NCBI RefSeq assembly: GCF_014773365.1 | Contig: NZ_JACWUN010000018.1 | Coordinates: 1-62,255, forward strand | Direction of reading: 5' to 3' | DNA: 62,255 nucleotides | DNA from: Pelovirga terrestris | Lineage (GTDB): Bacteria; Desulfobacterota; Desulfuromonadia; Desulfuromonadales; Geopsychrobacteraceae | Shown here: in pieces, positions 46,804-54,261 of the stretch | How positions within the stretch are numbered: position 1 is the stretch's first letter | Layout: the number at the start of each line of letters is the position of its first letter | The notes under the pieces: model-generated | The model's database searches: none | What the model was told of the DNA's origin: nothing | Seen by the model: only the letters and a program-made list of their open reading frames with translations | Made by a program: the position numbers and the translations under genes

Positions 46804-47136
46804 ATGATCCACATCCACCAACTGGACGATACCCACCTGTTGACCCACCACCCTGAACTGTGCCGGGAAGTCACCGCCTATCTGCTGTACTGCCGCCATG
46901 AGCTGCTTAAATACAGCGATGCAGACGAGCTGGAAGATCAGGGCTTTAACTTTCTGGTGCTATCGGAAGATGACGTCTCTGTGCTGTCGGAACTGGACAC
47001 GCCCGAAGAGATCGTCCGCACAGACGTCCATGTGTGTGATGAACATTTTGGCTATTACCGGATCATCTATACCGATGCCGTCTATTTTCTGCCCGTCTCC
47101 CTGGCGCATCACCTCCCCTTCCTGACCACTGTCTGA
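46804..47136 (+). CDS. Hypothetical protein, 110 residues
   Basis: I do not recognise this protein. It is acidic and His-rich at the start (MIHIHQLDDTHLLTHHPELCREV), with ELEDQGFNFLVLSEDDVSVLSELD in the middle. AAAGGAG lies about ten bases before the ATG. It stands between the CcbP-like gene and the integrase, 150 bp ahead of the latter. No export signal or membrane segment is seen. Confidence 0.7.
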   Translation: MIHIHQLDDTHLLTHHPELCREVTAYLLYCRHELLKYSDADELEDQGFNFLVLSEDDVSVLSELDTPEEIVRTDVHVCDEHFGYYRIIYTDAVYFLPVSLAHHLPFLTTV

Positions 47137-47285
47137 ACCCTATCCTCACAGAAAAAGTTTCTCGCCGACCCAGAGGAGGACCAGCAAAGGGGCACTCCTT
47201 TCGCTCAGGCCTTGCTACGTCTGCTTTTGCCGTTCCAGCGCACAAGACTCAAAAATCGTCGCACCAACAGAAAAGGAGAATAGAT

Positions 47286-48458
47286 ATGCGCCGTTTTCCC
47301 TTTACCAAGAAAGCCCTTGAGGCATTACCTCCACAAGACCCGGACAGTGTCAGTCGCGAAGCCGAATACTCAGATAGTGACTGCATCGGGTTGAAGTTAA
47401 GGGTGTCCAAAGGAGGAAGAAAATTCTTTCAACATCGGTACCGTTATCTGGGCCGCAAAAAATGTCTGACATTGGGAGAATTCCCGCATGTGTCTTTGCA
47501 GGAAGCCCGCAAGATGGTAAGTGAGCACAAAGCCCTGCTGGCCAGAACCATCGACCCATCGGAAGAGCGACAACAGAAACAACTGCATCTGACCTTTGCT
47601 CAATTTACCGACCAGATGTATCTGCCTCACGCCATGTCCCATAAACGTACCTGGAAGAACGATCAATACGCCCTGAATGCTCGTATACTTCCGGCCTTGG
47701 GGAAATACCGCCTGTCATCCATCACGGCCAGAGACATCACCCTGTTTCACAGTCAGGTGAAGGAGAAGACTTCGGCCACCAGTGCCAACCATTATCTGAT
47801 TCTGGTCAAGAGAATGTTCAATCTGTCCGTCATGTGGGGATTGCTGGAAAAAAGCCCTGCCACCGGTCTGGAGAAGTTCAAGCAACCACCGTTACGGGAA
47901 CGCTATCTGGAGCCGGAGGAGTTACCCCGCTTCCTCAAAGCCTTGGAGGAGCAGGATGAGGATCAACTGTCGGTGGCGGCGATCAAGTTGTTGCTGTTCA
48001 CCGGTTGTCGCAAGAATGAGATCCTCTCCCTGCAATGGCATCAGGTACGCCTGGAGGAAGGGATGGTGTTTCTTCCGCTCACCAAGAACGGTCGTTCCCG
48101 TACCGTCATCCTCAATACCAAAGCCATGGAGGTGATGAGGGAATTGGCCCGCAACAATAGCAGTGATTATGTGTTTCCTTCACGGGCGGGTACCCGTAAG
48201 GGCTACATCTATGATCTGCGTAAACCCTTCGAAAAAGTGTGTGATGCGGCAGGCATCAGTGGCTTGCGGGTTCACGATCTACGCCATTCCTTTGCCAGTA
48301 TTGCCATCGCCAGCGGAGCCAGTCTCTATGATGTGCAAAAGCTGCTGGGCCATTCCGACCCCTCCATGACCCAGAGATATGCGCACCTCTCCAAGGATTC
48401 CCTGCAAAAAGCCACCGAAAAAGTCTCCCAAATGCTGGAGATGGCGGGTGGGTTGTGA
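47286..48458 (+). CDS. int: Tyrosine integrase, P4 type
   Basis: The 390-residue recombinase has an N-terminal arm-binding domain (DUF4102 type: LKLRVSKGGRKFFQHRYRYLGRKKCLTLGEFPHVSLQEARKM), a core-binding domain, and the catalytic domain. The active residues are Arg in LLLFTGCRKNEILSLQW, the HxLR box in VHDLRHSFASIAI, the following His in LLGHSDPSMTQRYAHLS, and its Tyr nucleophile. AAAGGAG precedes the ATG. It is the likely agent of integration at tRNA-Pro, although it lies 1.26 kb from the junction and reads away from it. Confidence 0.96.
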   Translation: MRRFPFTKKALEALPPQDPDSVSREAEYSDSDCIGLKLRVSKGGRKFFQHRYRYLGRKKCLTLGEFPHVSLQEARKMVSEHKALLARTIDPSEERQQKQLHLTFAQFTDQMYLPHAMSHKRTWKNDQYALNARILPALGKYRLSSITARDITLFHSQVKEKTSATSANHYLILVKRMFNLSVMWGLLEKSPATGLEKFKQPPLRERYLEPEELPRFLKALEEQDEDQLSVAAIKLLLFTGCRKNEILSLQWHQVRLEEGMVFLPLTKNGRSRTVILNTKAMEVMRELARNNSSDYVFPSRAGTRKGYIYDLRKPFEKVCDAAGISGLRVHDLRHSFASIAIASGASLYDVQKLLGHSDPSMTQRYAHLSKDSLQKATEKVSQMLEMAGGL

Positions 48459-48816
48459 AACAGTGGGTGATGATGGTGGGGGCGAATACACGATCAACAA
48501 CAACTCTCTCCTCATTGGAAGAGGCGTTTTCTGTTTGGAGTTGAATTTGGAGTTGGCCTGCTAAGGAAGCCCGAAAAAAATTATACACTCTACGACTCGG
48601 CAATATCATCAATCATTCCAAGGATAAACGCGTTTGCCCCGTTTCCATCTTCAGTATTATCTCGTATCTCATTGAAAAATAAGCTTGACATGTCAAAAAA
48701 ATAACACCCATAATTCAAAATTATTTCTTACCTTTTTAAAACACTGTTCCTTTAAATCCACCTGATTTTTCACAGGGGAGGGGCTGTGAAAACAGAGATC
48801 AAACCATCAAACCACC
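48459..48816. other. Gene-free stretch behind the integrase
   Basis: No reading frame with a ribosome site is convincing here. The part 48655-48745 is clearly more AT-rich than its surroundings. The stretch ends at the hairpin terminator beginning at 48817. Confidence 0.5.
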
Positions 48817-48852
48817 ACCGCCGTCGGCCCATGTGCTGACCGGCGGTTTTTT
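48817..48852 (+). terminator. Hairpin terminator in front of lipoprotein gene 1
   Basis: ACCGCCG pairs with CGGCGGT, extended by TCGGC with GCTGA, and six T follow. Its right half, GTGCTGACCGGCGGTTTTT, is shared exactly with the hairpin in front of the second lipoprotein gene at 54119-54155. Confidence 0.8.
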
Positions 48853-48936
48853 ATTCTGGGCGCCCATTTAAGCGCTCAATTTGTAATCATGGGTCTGCCA
48901 CAGTCATCGCCCGCGGATAGACAACCAAAGGAGAAA

Positions 48937-49611
48937 ATGATGAGAGGGAAATGGAAACGGTGGATATGGTGTGTCATTGCATTGGGCAGTCTTGTCTTGG
49001 GTGCCTGCGGAGGCGGGGGCGGAGGTGATAAGATTGAGATGAAATTGGCTTCCGTTGCTGACATAATTGTAGATGGGGACGGGAGTGACTGGGATAACAT
49101 CGAGCCTTTGGTCGTCGATAAATCTGGAGATGGCAGTTCAGAATTTACTGGCACTGATGCCAAAAGTATCTCCATGGCAATCAGTCCGGACAGAAGCACT
49201 TTGTATATAATGATGGATTTCTATGATGGAATTCCCAACCCCATTTTTGCTTCCGGTGATACACCTGATGTTGATCCTATCGTTGGGCTGCCAGTTCAGC
49301 AAGGCTATCAGATTCATTTCGATAAGGATTCAGATGGCAGCGTTTACTTCTTCACAATAATGGTAAGGTGGGACGACGAAGAGGGATGGATCATATGGAA
49401 AATCCATTCACCAATGGAGCGCCCTGACGTCCAAGATATGGCAACTATAGCCGTGAATGAAATAATTGAAATATCTATCCCTTTTACAGCGATCGGGAGC
49501 CCGAAAGAACTATTTTTCAAAGGTGAAGTTACTACTAGTGCAGTCTTAAGAAAGAAAGAAATGATCCCTGATTTTGGACCAAAGTACTGGCCTAAAGTCG
49601 TATTTCCTTAG
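48937..49611 (+). CDS. Exported lipoprotein of unknown function (cassette 1)
   Basis: The 224-residue protein has a lipoprotein signal peptide, WIWCVIALGSLVLGAC, with the lipobox LGAC, then a run of six glycines as a flexible tether. The mature part reads IIVDGDGSDWDNIEPLVVDK and later IHFDKDSDGSVYFF and WKIHSPMERPD, the pattern of a carbohydrate-binding-like CBM9-type domain. That assignment is tentative. AAAGGAG precedes the ATG at 48937. The signal sequence and flanking terminators resemble those of the second lipoprotein gene at 54262. Confidence 0.8.
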   Translation: MMRGKWKRWIWCVIALGSLVLGACGGGGGGDKIEMKLASVADIIVDGDGSDWDNIEPLVVDKSGDGSSEFTGTDAKSISMAISPDRSTLYIMMDFYDGIPNPIFASGDTPDVDPIVGLPVQQGYQIHFDKDSDGSVYFFTIMVRWDDEEGWIIWKIHSPMERPDVQDMATIAVNEIIEISIPFTAIGSPKELFFKGEVTTSAVLRKKEMIPDFGPKYWPKVVFP

Positions 49612-49633
49612 CCCTTACTAAACAAAATACAAG

Positions 49634-49700
49634 GCGGAGTCAGCAATGGCTCCGCTTTTTTCTTTGCCCCATCGGGAATTATTCCTGGTGGGGCTTTTTT
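49634..49700 (+). terminator. Double terminator behind lipoprotein gene 1
   Basis: The first hairpin pairs GCGGAG with CTCCGC around TCAGCAATGG and is followed by TTTTTTCTTT. The second pairs GCCCCA with TGGGGC and runs into a T-run, where the ISL3 element inserted. The first hairpin, including its loop, is identical to the one at 56089-56110. Confidence 0.85.
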
Positions 49701-49704
49701 ATTG

Positions 49705-51026
49705 GGCTCTTCGTCGTTTCAAGTGGGTAGAGGATAAAGCCTGTCGAACTTGAGCTTACCCGCAATGAGGTAGGCCATTGAAATCATGTTGCGAGGATTA
49801 CGATAGCCACGTGCCCTTGCTTTGGCTGCCTGGATCAAACTATTGATCCCTTCCAGATAGCCAGTGGTTAACCCGCTGTCAAAATGACTCAGGATGCCAG
49901 CCCAGTGCTCTTTTACTGTTTTGGCCATCTTCTGGATAAGACCGATGCAGCTCTTGCTGGTTTTTTTGCACCATTGGTTCAGTAATATTTCCGCTTCTTG
50001 GCGGTTTTCGGCGAAGTAGACATTTTGCAGGTTCAGTTTGTGGGTGTAGGCCTCGATACTTTTGTGGCATTGATTGGCGACCATGGTGTCGATTCGATCT
50101 TGCTCTTCAAGAGTCAGGTTTTCATGGTTTTTCAGAAAGAGGAAGCGGGTTTTCTTTAAGAATTCCGGGAACTGCCTGGCCTCTTCTGCTCTGATTTTTC
50201 CCAGCGCTTCATTCATCAGCTTGATGAGATGAAACTTGTCGAAGGTTGTGACAGCGTTGGGTAATTGCTCCTTGACCCCTTTGATGAAGGCTTTTGACAT
50301 GTCGATGGCTGCATCTGTTATCAGTTCCGGATCACCGCCATGCTCCTTAAGGTCGGCGACAAACTCCTTCACGGTTTCGTTATCTTTGCCTTCGGTGCCG
50401 AACATGAGCTTTCTCTGGTCAAGATCGAAGAAAAAAGTGACGTAATTGTGGCCCTTTTTAACGGATGTTTCATCGATGCCGATACGCTTAACGTCGGAAA
50501 AACCCTCCTTAGCTCTGGCGCGTTCCACATAGGCGTTGATGATTCTCCACAAACGGGTATCGGTCACCGAGAACAGCCTGGCCATGACATTTACCGGCAT
50601 GTCACGAGCCATGGTCATCACCAGGGCTTCAAACAACAAGGTAAAGCCGGAACCTGGACGTGCCCATGGAACCTGAATCTGCTTCACACCGCAGCCGTCA
50701 TTGGGACATTTAACCCGGGGCACACGAGCATGAAGATATGCTTCATACTGGAAGAAGTTCAGATGTCGCCATTGCTTCTCCGTGGTGTCGTACGCTGGCG
50801 CAGGGGCACCACAAACCGGACAAGCAAACGCTGCTCCACTCTGGAAATCGATGGTTATATCAAGTCGATTTGATTCCGTGGAAAAGTCGACCTTCGTGAC
50901 TTCCCAAGGAGGAACAATGCCAAGGGCCAGACCAAAAAGAGCTTCAGGTTGCATGAATCAGTAAACCTCCGGATAGTGAAATTAGTGACTCACTATACCA
51001 CTACCCACTCAAAGTGACGAAGAGCC
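49705..51026 (-). mobile_element. Complete ISL3-family insertion sequence with 8-bp target duplication
   Basis: The 1322-bp element has terminal inverted repeats of about 26 bp beginning GGCTCTTCGTC on both ends with a few mismatches. It is flanked by the perfect direct repeat TTTTATTG at 49697-49704 and 51027-51034. Eight-bp duplications are typical of ISL3. The intact ends and gene suggest a recent insertion, between a terminator and the gene at 51055. Confidence 0.95.
49719..50954 (-). CDS. ISL3-family transposase
   Basis: The 411-residue protein has an N-terminal zinc ribbon (FACPVCGAPAPAYDTTEKQWRHL and VKCPNDGCG), a helix-turn-helix, and the DDE domain: VKRIGIDETSVKKGHNYVTFFFDLD, ITDAAIDMSKAFIKGVKEQLPNA, and the late HFDSGLTTGYLEGINSLIQAAKARARGYRN with the catalytic Glu. 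It fills the element and has no frameshift. Confidence 0.97.
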   Translation of the reverse strand: MQPEALFGLALGIVPPWEVTKVDFSTESNRLDITIDFQSGAAFACPVCGAPAPAYDTTEKQWRHLNFFQYEAYLHARVPRVKCPNDGCGVKQIQVPWARPGSGFTLLFEALVMTMARDMPVNVMARLFSVTDTRLWRIINAYVERARAKEGFSDVKRIGIDETSVKKGHNYVTFFFDLDQRKLMFGTEGKDNETVKEFVADLKEHGGDPELITDAAIDMSKAFIKGVKEQLPNAVTTFDKFHLIKLMNEALGKIRAEEARQFPEFLKKTRFLFLKNHENLTLEEQDRIDTMVANQCHKSIEAYTHKLNLQNVYFAENRQEAEILLNQWCKKTSKSCIGLIQKMAKTVKEHWAGILSHFDSGLTTGYLEGINSLIQAAKARARGYRNPRNMISMAYLIAGKLKFDRLYPLPT

Positions 51027-51054
51027 TTTTATTGCCCACACAAAGGAGGCCACC

Positions 51055-51381
51055 ATGCTGATCTTCAAGAACAAGTATGACCTTGATCGACTCACCCCCG
51101 ATCATTCCTTCAATCGGTTCATCCGCGAGCACTTCGGCAAGACCGGACATCTTCAAGGCTATCTGGTGCTGATCGAAGAAGGAGACACCCATATCCATCT
51201 ACCGGAATTGAAGGGACGCTTGGCCGAGATCCCCTGGGAGGGGGTTTCCAGGCTTGGTAGCTGGTTCCACGCCGTTTATCTGACCAACAACGAGTTCGCT
51301 ATTGAATTCCTCATACCGGACAGACCGTGGTTGTCATCGGCTATAAGGGCCAACTTGGAAGCTCATCTTTCGGAGCTTTGA
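51055..51381 (+). CDS. Hypothetical protein, 108 residues
   Basis: I do not recognise the family. The sequence MLIFKNKYDLDRLTPDHSF continues to a hydrophobic-charged middle, LQGYLVLIEEGDTHIHLPELKGRL, and ends with RPWLSSAIRANLEAHLSEL. AAAGGAGG precedes the ATG. Before the ISL3 insertion it lay about 30 bp behind the double terminator of lipoprotein gene 1. Confidence 0.7.
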   Translation: MLIFKNKYDLDRLTPDHSFNRFIREHFGKTGHLQGYLVLIEEGDTHIHLPELKGRLAEIPWEGVSRLGSWFHAVYLTNNEFAIEFLIPDRPWLSSAIRANLEAHLSEL

Positions 51382-51428
51382 CCATCTTATATGAAGGAAA
51401 CCCTCAAACCATCTAAAGGAGAATGATC

Positions 51429-51824
51429 ATGACCGAGAAACAAACATCAGACACCACCCCTCACCGTATCCTCAAAGAAGCCAAATGTTCGTCCCTCTCA
51501 GGTAATTCCACCCTGCTCTACCAGATCGGCTGCGACGATGAGAAAAATCTTTATATCCGTATCAAGGGGAACATAGATGGCGGCGGCTTCTTCAACAAGG
51601 AGTATGTCCCGCTTCAAAGTCTGCTGGAAACCATCAGTGATAAGCAAGTTCCCTTCACCTCATCTGTCTTCAAAAAGCTGTTCATCGGCAAATCCAACAA
51701 CACCCAATGTTTTGTGCTGGCGGCACTCTTGGCGGAGGGATTAATCACTCAGGTCGAGAATAAGTATTTGGCCGGCGAAAAAAGGAGATATGGCGTACTG
51801 GAATGCCCTGCATCACGAGATTGA
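51429..51824 (+). CDS. Hypothetical protein, 131 residues
   Basis: The family is not recognised. The protein begins MTEKQTSDTTPHRILKEAKC and includes STLLYQIGCDDEKNLYIRIKGN and FVLAALLAEGLITQVENKYLAG. ATG 51429 is well spaced from AAAGGAGA. The last 35 bp overlap the next gene in another frame, so the two are probably co-translated. Confidence 0.7.
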   Translation: MTEKQTSDTTPHRILKEAKCSSLSGNSTLLYQIGCDDEKNLYIRIKGNIDGGGFFNKEYVPLQSLLETISDKQVPFTSSVFKKLFIGKSNNTQCFVLAALLAEGLITQVENKYLAGEKRRYGVLECPASRD

Positions 51825-52254
51825 AAGCGGCGGTGTTGAGGCGCTGGTGCATGATTTGCTCAATTTGGATCTGTCCGCGTTCAACATCCGCGACAAACCG
51901 GTCACGGCAGAGCTGATGGAGCAGAAGCTGCTGAGTCTGGGAGCCTTTGAGGGGTGGTGGTACCAGTGCTTGCAGGAGGGCAGAATCGGCTGCAATGGTT
52001 GGCCAGAATTTGTGGCCACCAACGGCATCATCGAGGGTGTCATCGAGAGTGCTGACCGCAAGTTGTTCCGCAAGCCCAACGCTCACACCATTGCCAGAGA
52101 CTTGTTGCGGCTGTGTCCCGGTGCGGAAAGGACTCAGAAGCAGGCACAACACGAGCGCACCAGAGGGTATAGGTTGCCATCTCTTGAGCAAGCGCGTGCC
52201 GAGTTCGAGCTGTATTTCGGCGGAGCGGTGCAGTGGGAGGATGATGGCAAGTGA
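51790..52254 (+). CDS. C-terminal remnant of a phage/satellite primase-helicase
   Basis: The 154-residue product, MAYWNALHHEIESGGVEAL and on through LLNLDLSAFNIRDKP, TAELMEQKLLSLGAFEGWWYQCL and GWPEFVATNG, resembles the C-terminal end of large primase-helicase proteins (DUF5906 or VirE-like) in phages and satellites. The ATPase and primase domains are absent. A good AAAGGAGA site now precedes an ATG, so the fragment may still be translated. It marks the element as a reduced satellite or plasmid relative. Confidence 0.6.
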   Translation: MAYWNALHHEIESGGVEALVHDLLNLDLSAFNIRDKPVTAELMEQKLLSLGAFEGWWYQCLQEGRIGCNGWPEFVATNGIIEGVIESADRKLFRKPNAHTIARDLLRLCPGAERTQKQAQHERTRGYRLPSLEQARAEFELYFGGAVQWEDDGK

Positions 52255-52263
52255 CAGGCTGAT

Positions 52264-52557
52264 GGCGCACGGATCACTCGGTGACGCACGGAGCGAAACT
52301 GGGTCACCGTGCGCCGAAAGTTGAGGTTTTTCGAGGGGTTAGTCGGAACTGCACGGACTACTCGGACTTTTTCAAAAAAATACTGTTGAGGAGACAAAAA
52401 ATGACCCGAACGACGACCCCGCTGCTGGCCCACGGACATCCCCAAAAAGTTTTTCCCCCGCGATCCGAGTATCCGTGCGCCGTCGGAAAAATCGATACGC
52501 TTCGAGGGGTTGCGCCGAACGGATGGCAAATCGATCCGTGCGCCGATCCGTGCGCCG
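52264..52557. repeat. Iteron-like CCGTGCGCC repeats behind the primase remnant
   Basis: CCGTGCGCC occurs at 52307, 52473, 52536 and 52548 and in reverse at 52264. The block TTCGAGGGGTT occurs at about 52328 and 52501. Spacing of the last two copies is 12 bp. Such repeats next to a primase-like gene suggest a replication origin. No credible gene lies between 52255 and 52857, although an open frame crosses the stretch. Confidence 0.55.
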
Positions 52558-52857
52558 GCAGCCGGTCAGCCCTCAGACGCACACTCCCTCAGGGGCACAG
52601 AAACTTTTCGCAACCTCGGCACCAGACCGGGCGACGCTGCACCGAGGCCAGTTCCGCCCTGACCGACCCCATGCCGGGAGTTCCGCCGTCCATACACAGG
52701 CACTGGGGTGTGCGATTTTACATGCCGCCAGTACCGCACAAATTTTGCCGTAACTCGATGAAAAATAACCAAAGAGGGGCTCAAGTCGGATCAAATTTGA
52801 GGGTTTCTGCACCGCCCCACTGCGTCCGCATTACTCCTGCCAAAGAAAGGTTAATCC

Positions 52858-53070
52858 ATGAAAAAGATCATTGTCGTTTGTATCATCCTCTTGCTTGCCT
52901 CGCTGTTGCTGAACGCGGAGTTGTTCCCGCTGAGCACAAAAAATTACCAATGCAGCTATCGACCCGTGGATGCCTTGTTCACGGCTTTTGTCTATACCCC
53001 TCTGGTGCGATACAAAGAAGGCATCGGAAGCGAGATCGACTGGTACCGTTCAAAGAAGCATCGGCGGTGA
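52858..53070 (+). CDS. Small exported or membrane-anchored protein
   Basis: The 70-residue product starts MKKIIVVCIILLLASLLLNAE, a signal peptide or membrane anchor, followed by a hydrophilic tail with two Tyr-rich patches. AAAGG precedes the ATG. It overlaps the next gene start by one base (TGATG), so it begins a coupled three-gene module. Family unknown. Confidence 0.65.
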   Translation: MKKIIVVCIILLLASLLLNAELFPLSTKNYQCSYRPVDALFTAFVYTPLVRYKEGIGSEIDWYRSKKHRR

Positions 53071-53354
53071 TGGGTTACTGCTTACGTCACTACGAGATCG
53101 GCCTGGGCTACGATCTGACCGAGAAAGACTACTGCGGACTGTCAGTCCTGCCGCCGCCCAAGATCCTGACCATCCAGGCGGTATCATCCACGGCCATGGG
53201 TAAGTATTTTCGCAAAGAGTGTGATACCTGGGACATGGGCGCGATCGATAAACGTGACAGTCGGCGATTCATCAAGGATCATCTCGATCATAGCTCCAGC
53301 CAGAAGACCTTGGCCAGCTTCCTGCGTGTTCTGTGTCCACCGGAGGCGTCATGA
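53070..53354 (+). CDS. Hypothetical protein, 94 residues, second gene of the exported module
   Basis: The frame begins MGYCLRHYEIGLGYDLTEKD and runs through LPPPKILTIQAVSSTAMG to FLRVLCPPEAS. The proposed start is the ATG in TGATG at the end of the preceding gene; the frame is open much further upstream, but that part has repeat-like composition and no ribosome site. It ends with an ATGA overlap to the third gene. Function unknown. Confidence 0.6.
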   Translation: MGYCLRHYEIGLGYDLTEKDYCGLSVLPPPKILTIQAVSSTAMGKYFRKECDTWDMGAIDKRDSRRFIKDHLDHSSSQKTLASFLRVLCPPEAS

Positions 53355-53869
53355 AGATCCTCTTTGTGTTACTGCTGTTGCTGACCGGTCGCCGGATGGC
53401 GGAACAAAGCGACGTCTTGCTGCTGGCCACAATCATCGAGGATGTCCCTCAGGTTGCCCATCTGGAGGTGAGCTACGGCTTGGTCTTCACTCACCATCAG
53501 CCGAACCGGATCATCAGTGATGATTACTATGTCCGGGAAGATGTGGCCAGAGTCTACTACGGCTTTTTGCTGGATGAGGTGAAAATCGATGTCCGCCACG
53601 GCCATCTCTATGTCCGGCTGCCCAAGCCGCAAAAGATCTCGGTGGATCGCCAAATCAAGACGGTTCGGGTCACGCATCCTTCCTATCAACCGCTGGATCA
53701 AAACGGCAACCCCATTGACATAGACGCCGTGATGGTGTCGCGGCTGAACGAAATCGAAGCCCACTACGAACACCGCACCGTCGCCATGACCAGAAACCTG
53801 TCCCGGCAGTACTTCACGGCGTTGGCCCACCGGCACGGCTTGAAGCTGAAGTTGACCTTCGCCGACTGA
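53351..53869 (+). CDS. Exported DUF4230-like protein
   Basis: The 172-residue protein has a short N-terminal hydrophobic segment (MKILFVLLLLLTGRRMAEQ). The body resembles DUF4230: VAHLEVSYGLVFTHH, then VYYGFLLDEVKIDVRHGHLYVRLPKPQKISVDR, and a C-terminal LSRQYFTALAHRHGLKLKLTF. The family is widespread and of unknown function. Three tightly coupled genes end here. Confidence 0.65.
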   Translation: MKILFVLLLLLTGRRMAEQSDVLLLATIIEDVPQVAHLEVSYGLVFTHHQPNRIISDDYYVREDVARVYYGFLLDEVKIDVRHGHLYVRLPKPQKISVDRQIKTVRVTHPSYQPLDQNGNPIDIDAVMVSRLNEIEAHYEHRTVAMTRNLSRQYFTALAHRHGLKLKLTFAD

Positions 53870-54118
53870 CCCACCGGCTCTATACCGACACAGAGGCAAC
53901 GTTATGTGCCTTGTCGTGAGCGTGCATTGTTCAATGGTCAGCTTCAAAGGCTCAATTTTGGGGATAATTCAACCGGGAGATGAAATATTATTTTTCACAA
54001 ACGATTACGTTTTTTCTCATTTAGGCCTCTCCAGTCAGAAATTTTTCAGATGGGATGTGTATAGTTCAAAAAAGACGATTGGACGACAAAATGAAAACTA
54101 CACCACACAAGAATATCT

Positions 54119-54155
54119 AACCGTCGATCTCGGCTTTGTGCTGACCGGCGGTTTT
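54119..54155 (+). terminator. Hairpin terminator in front of lipoprotein gene 2
   Basis: ACCGTCG pairs with CGGCGGT through one G-U pair, followed by TTTTTGTTTT. The right half is identical to that of 48817-48852. The rest of 53870-54261 shows no reliable gene. Confidence 0.65.
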
Positions 54156-54261
54156 TGTTTTCATCAAACAACACAGGCCCCATCTACAAACTGCCACCGT
54201 GGCAAGTGTAACATTGTTATTTACTGCATTGAAAAGCAACACCATACACAAGGAGGTAAAA

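Noticed and set aside
52281-53354. A 357-codon open frame across the iteron region
   Set aside because: Its first 260 codons have a Pro/Arg/His-rich, repeat-like composition, no ribosome site, and overlap a better small gene at 52858-53070. Only the part from 53070 was accepted.
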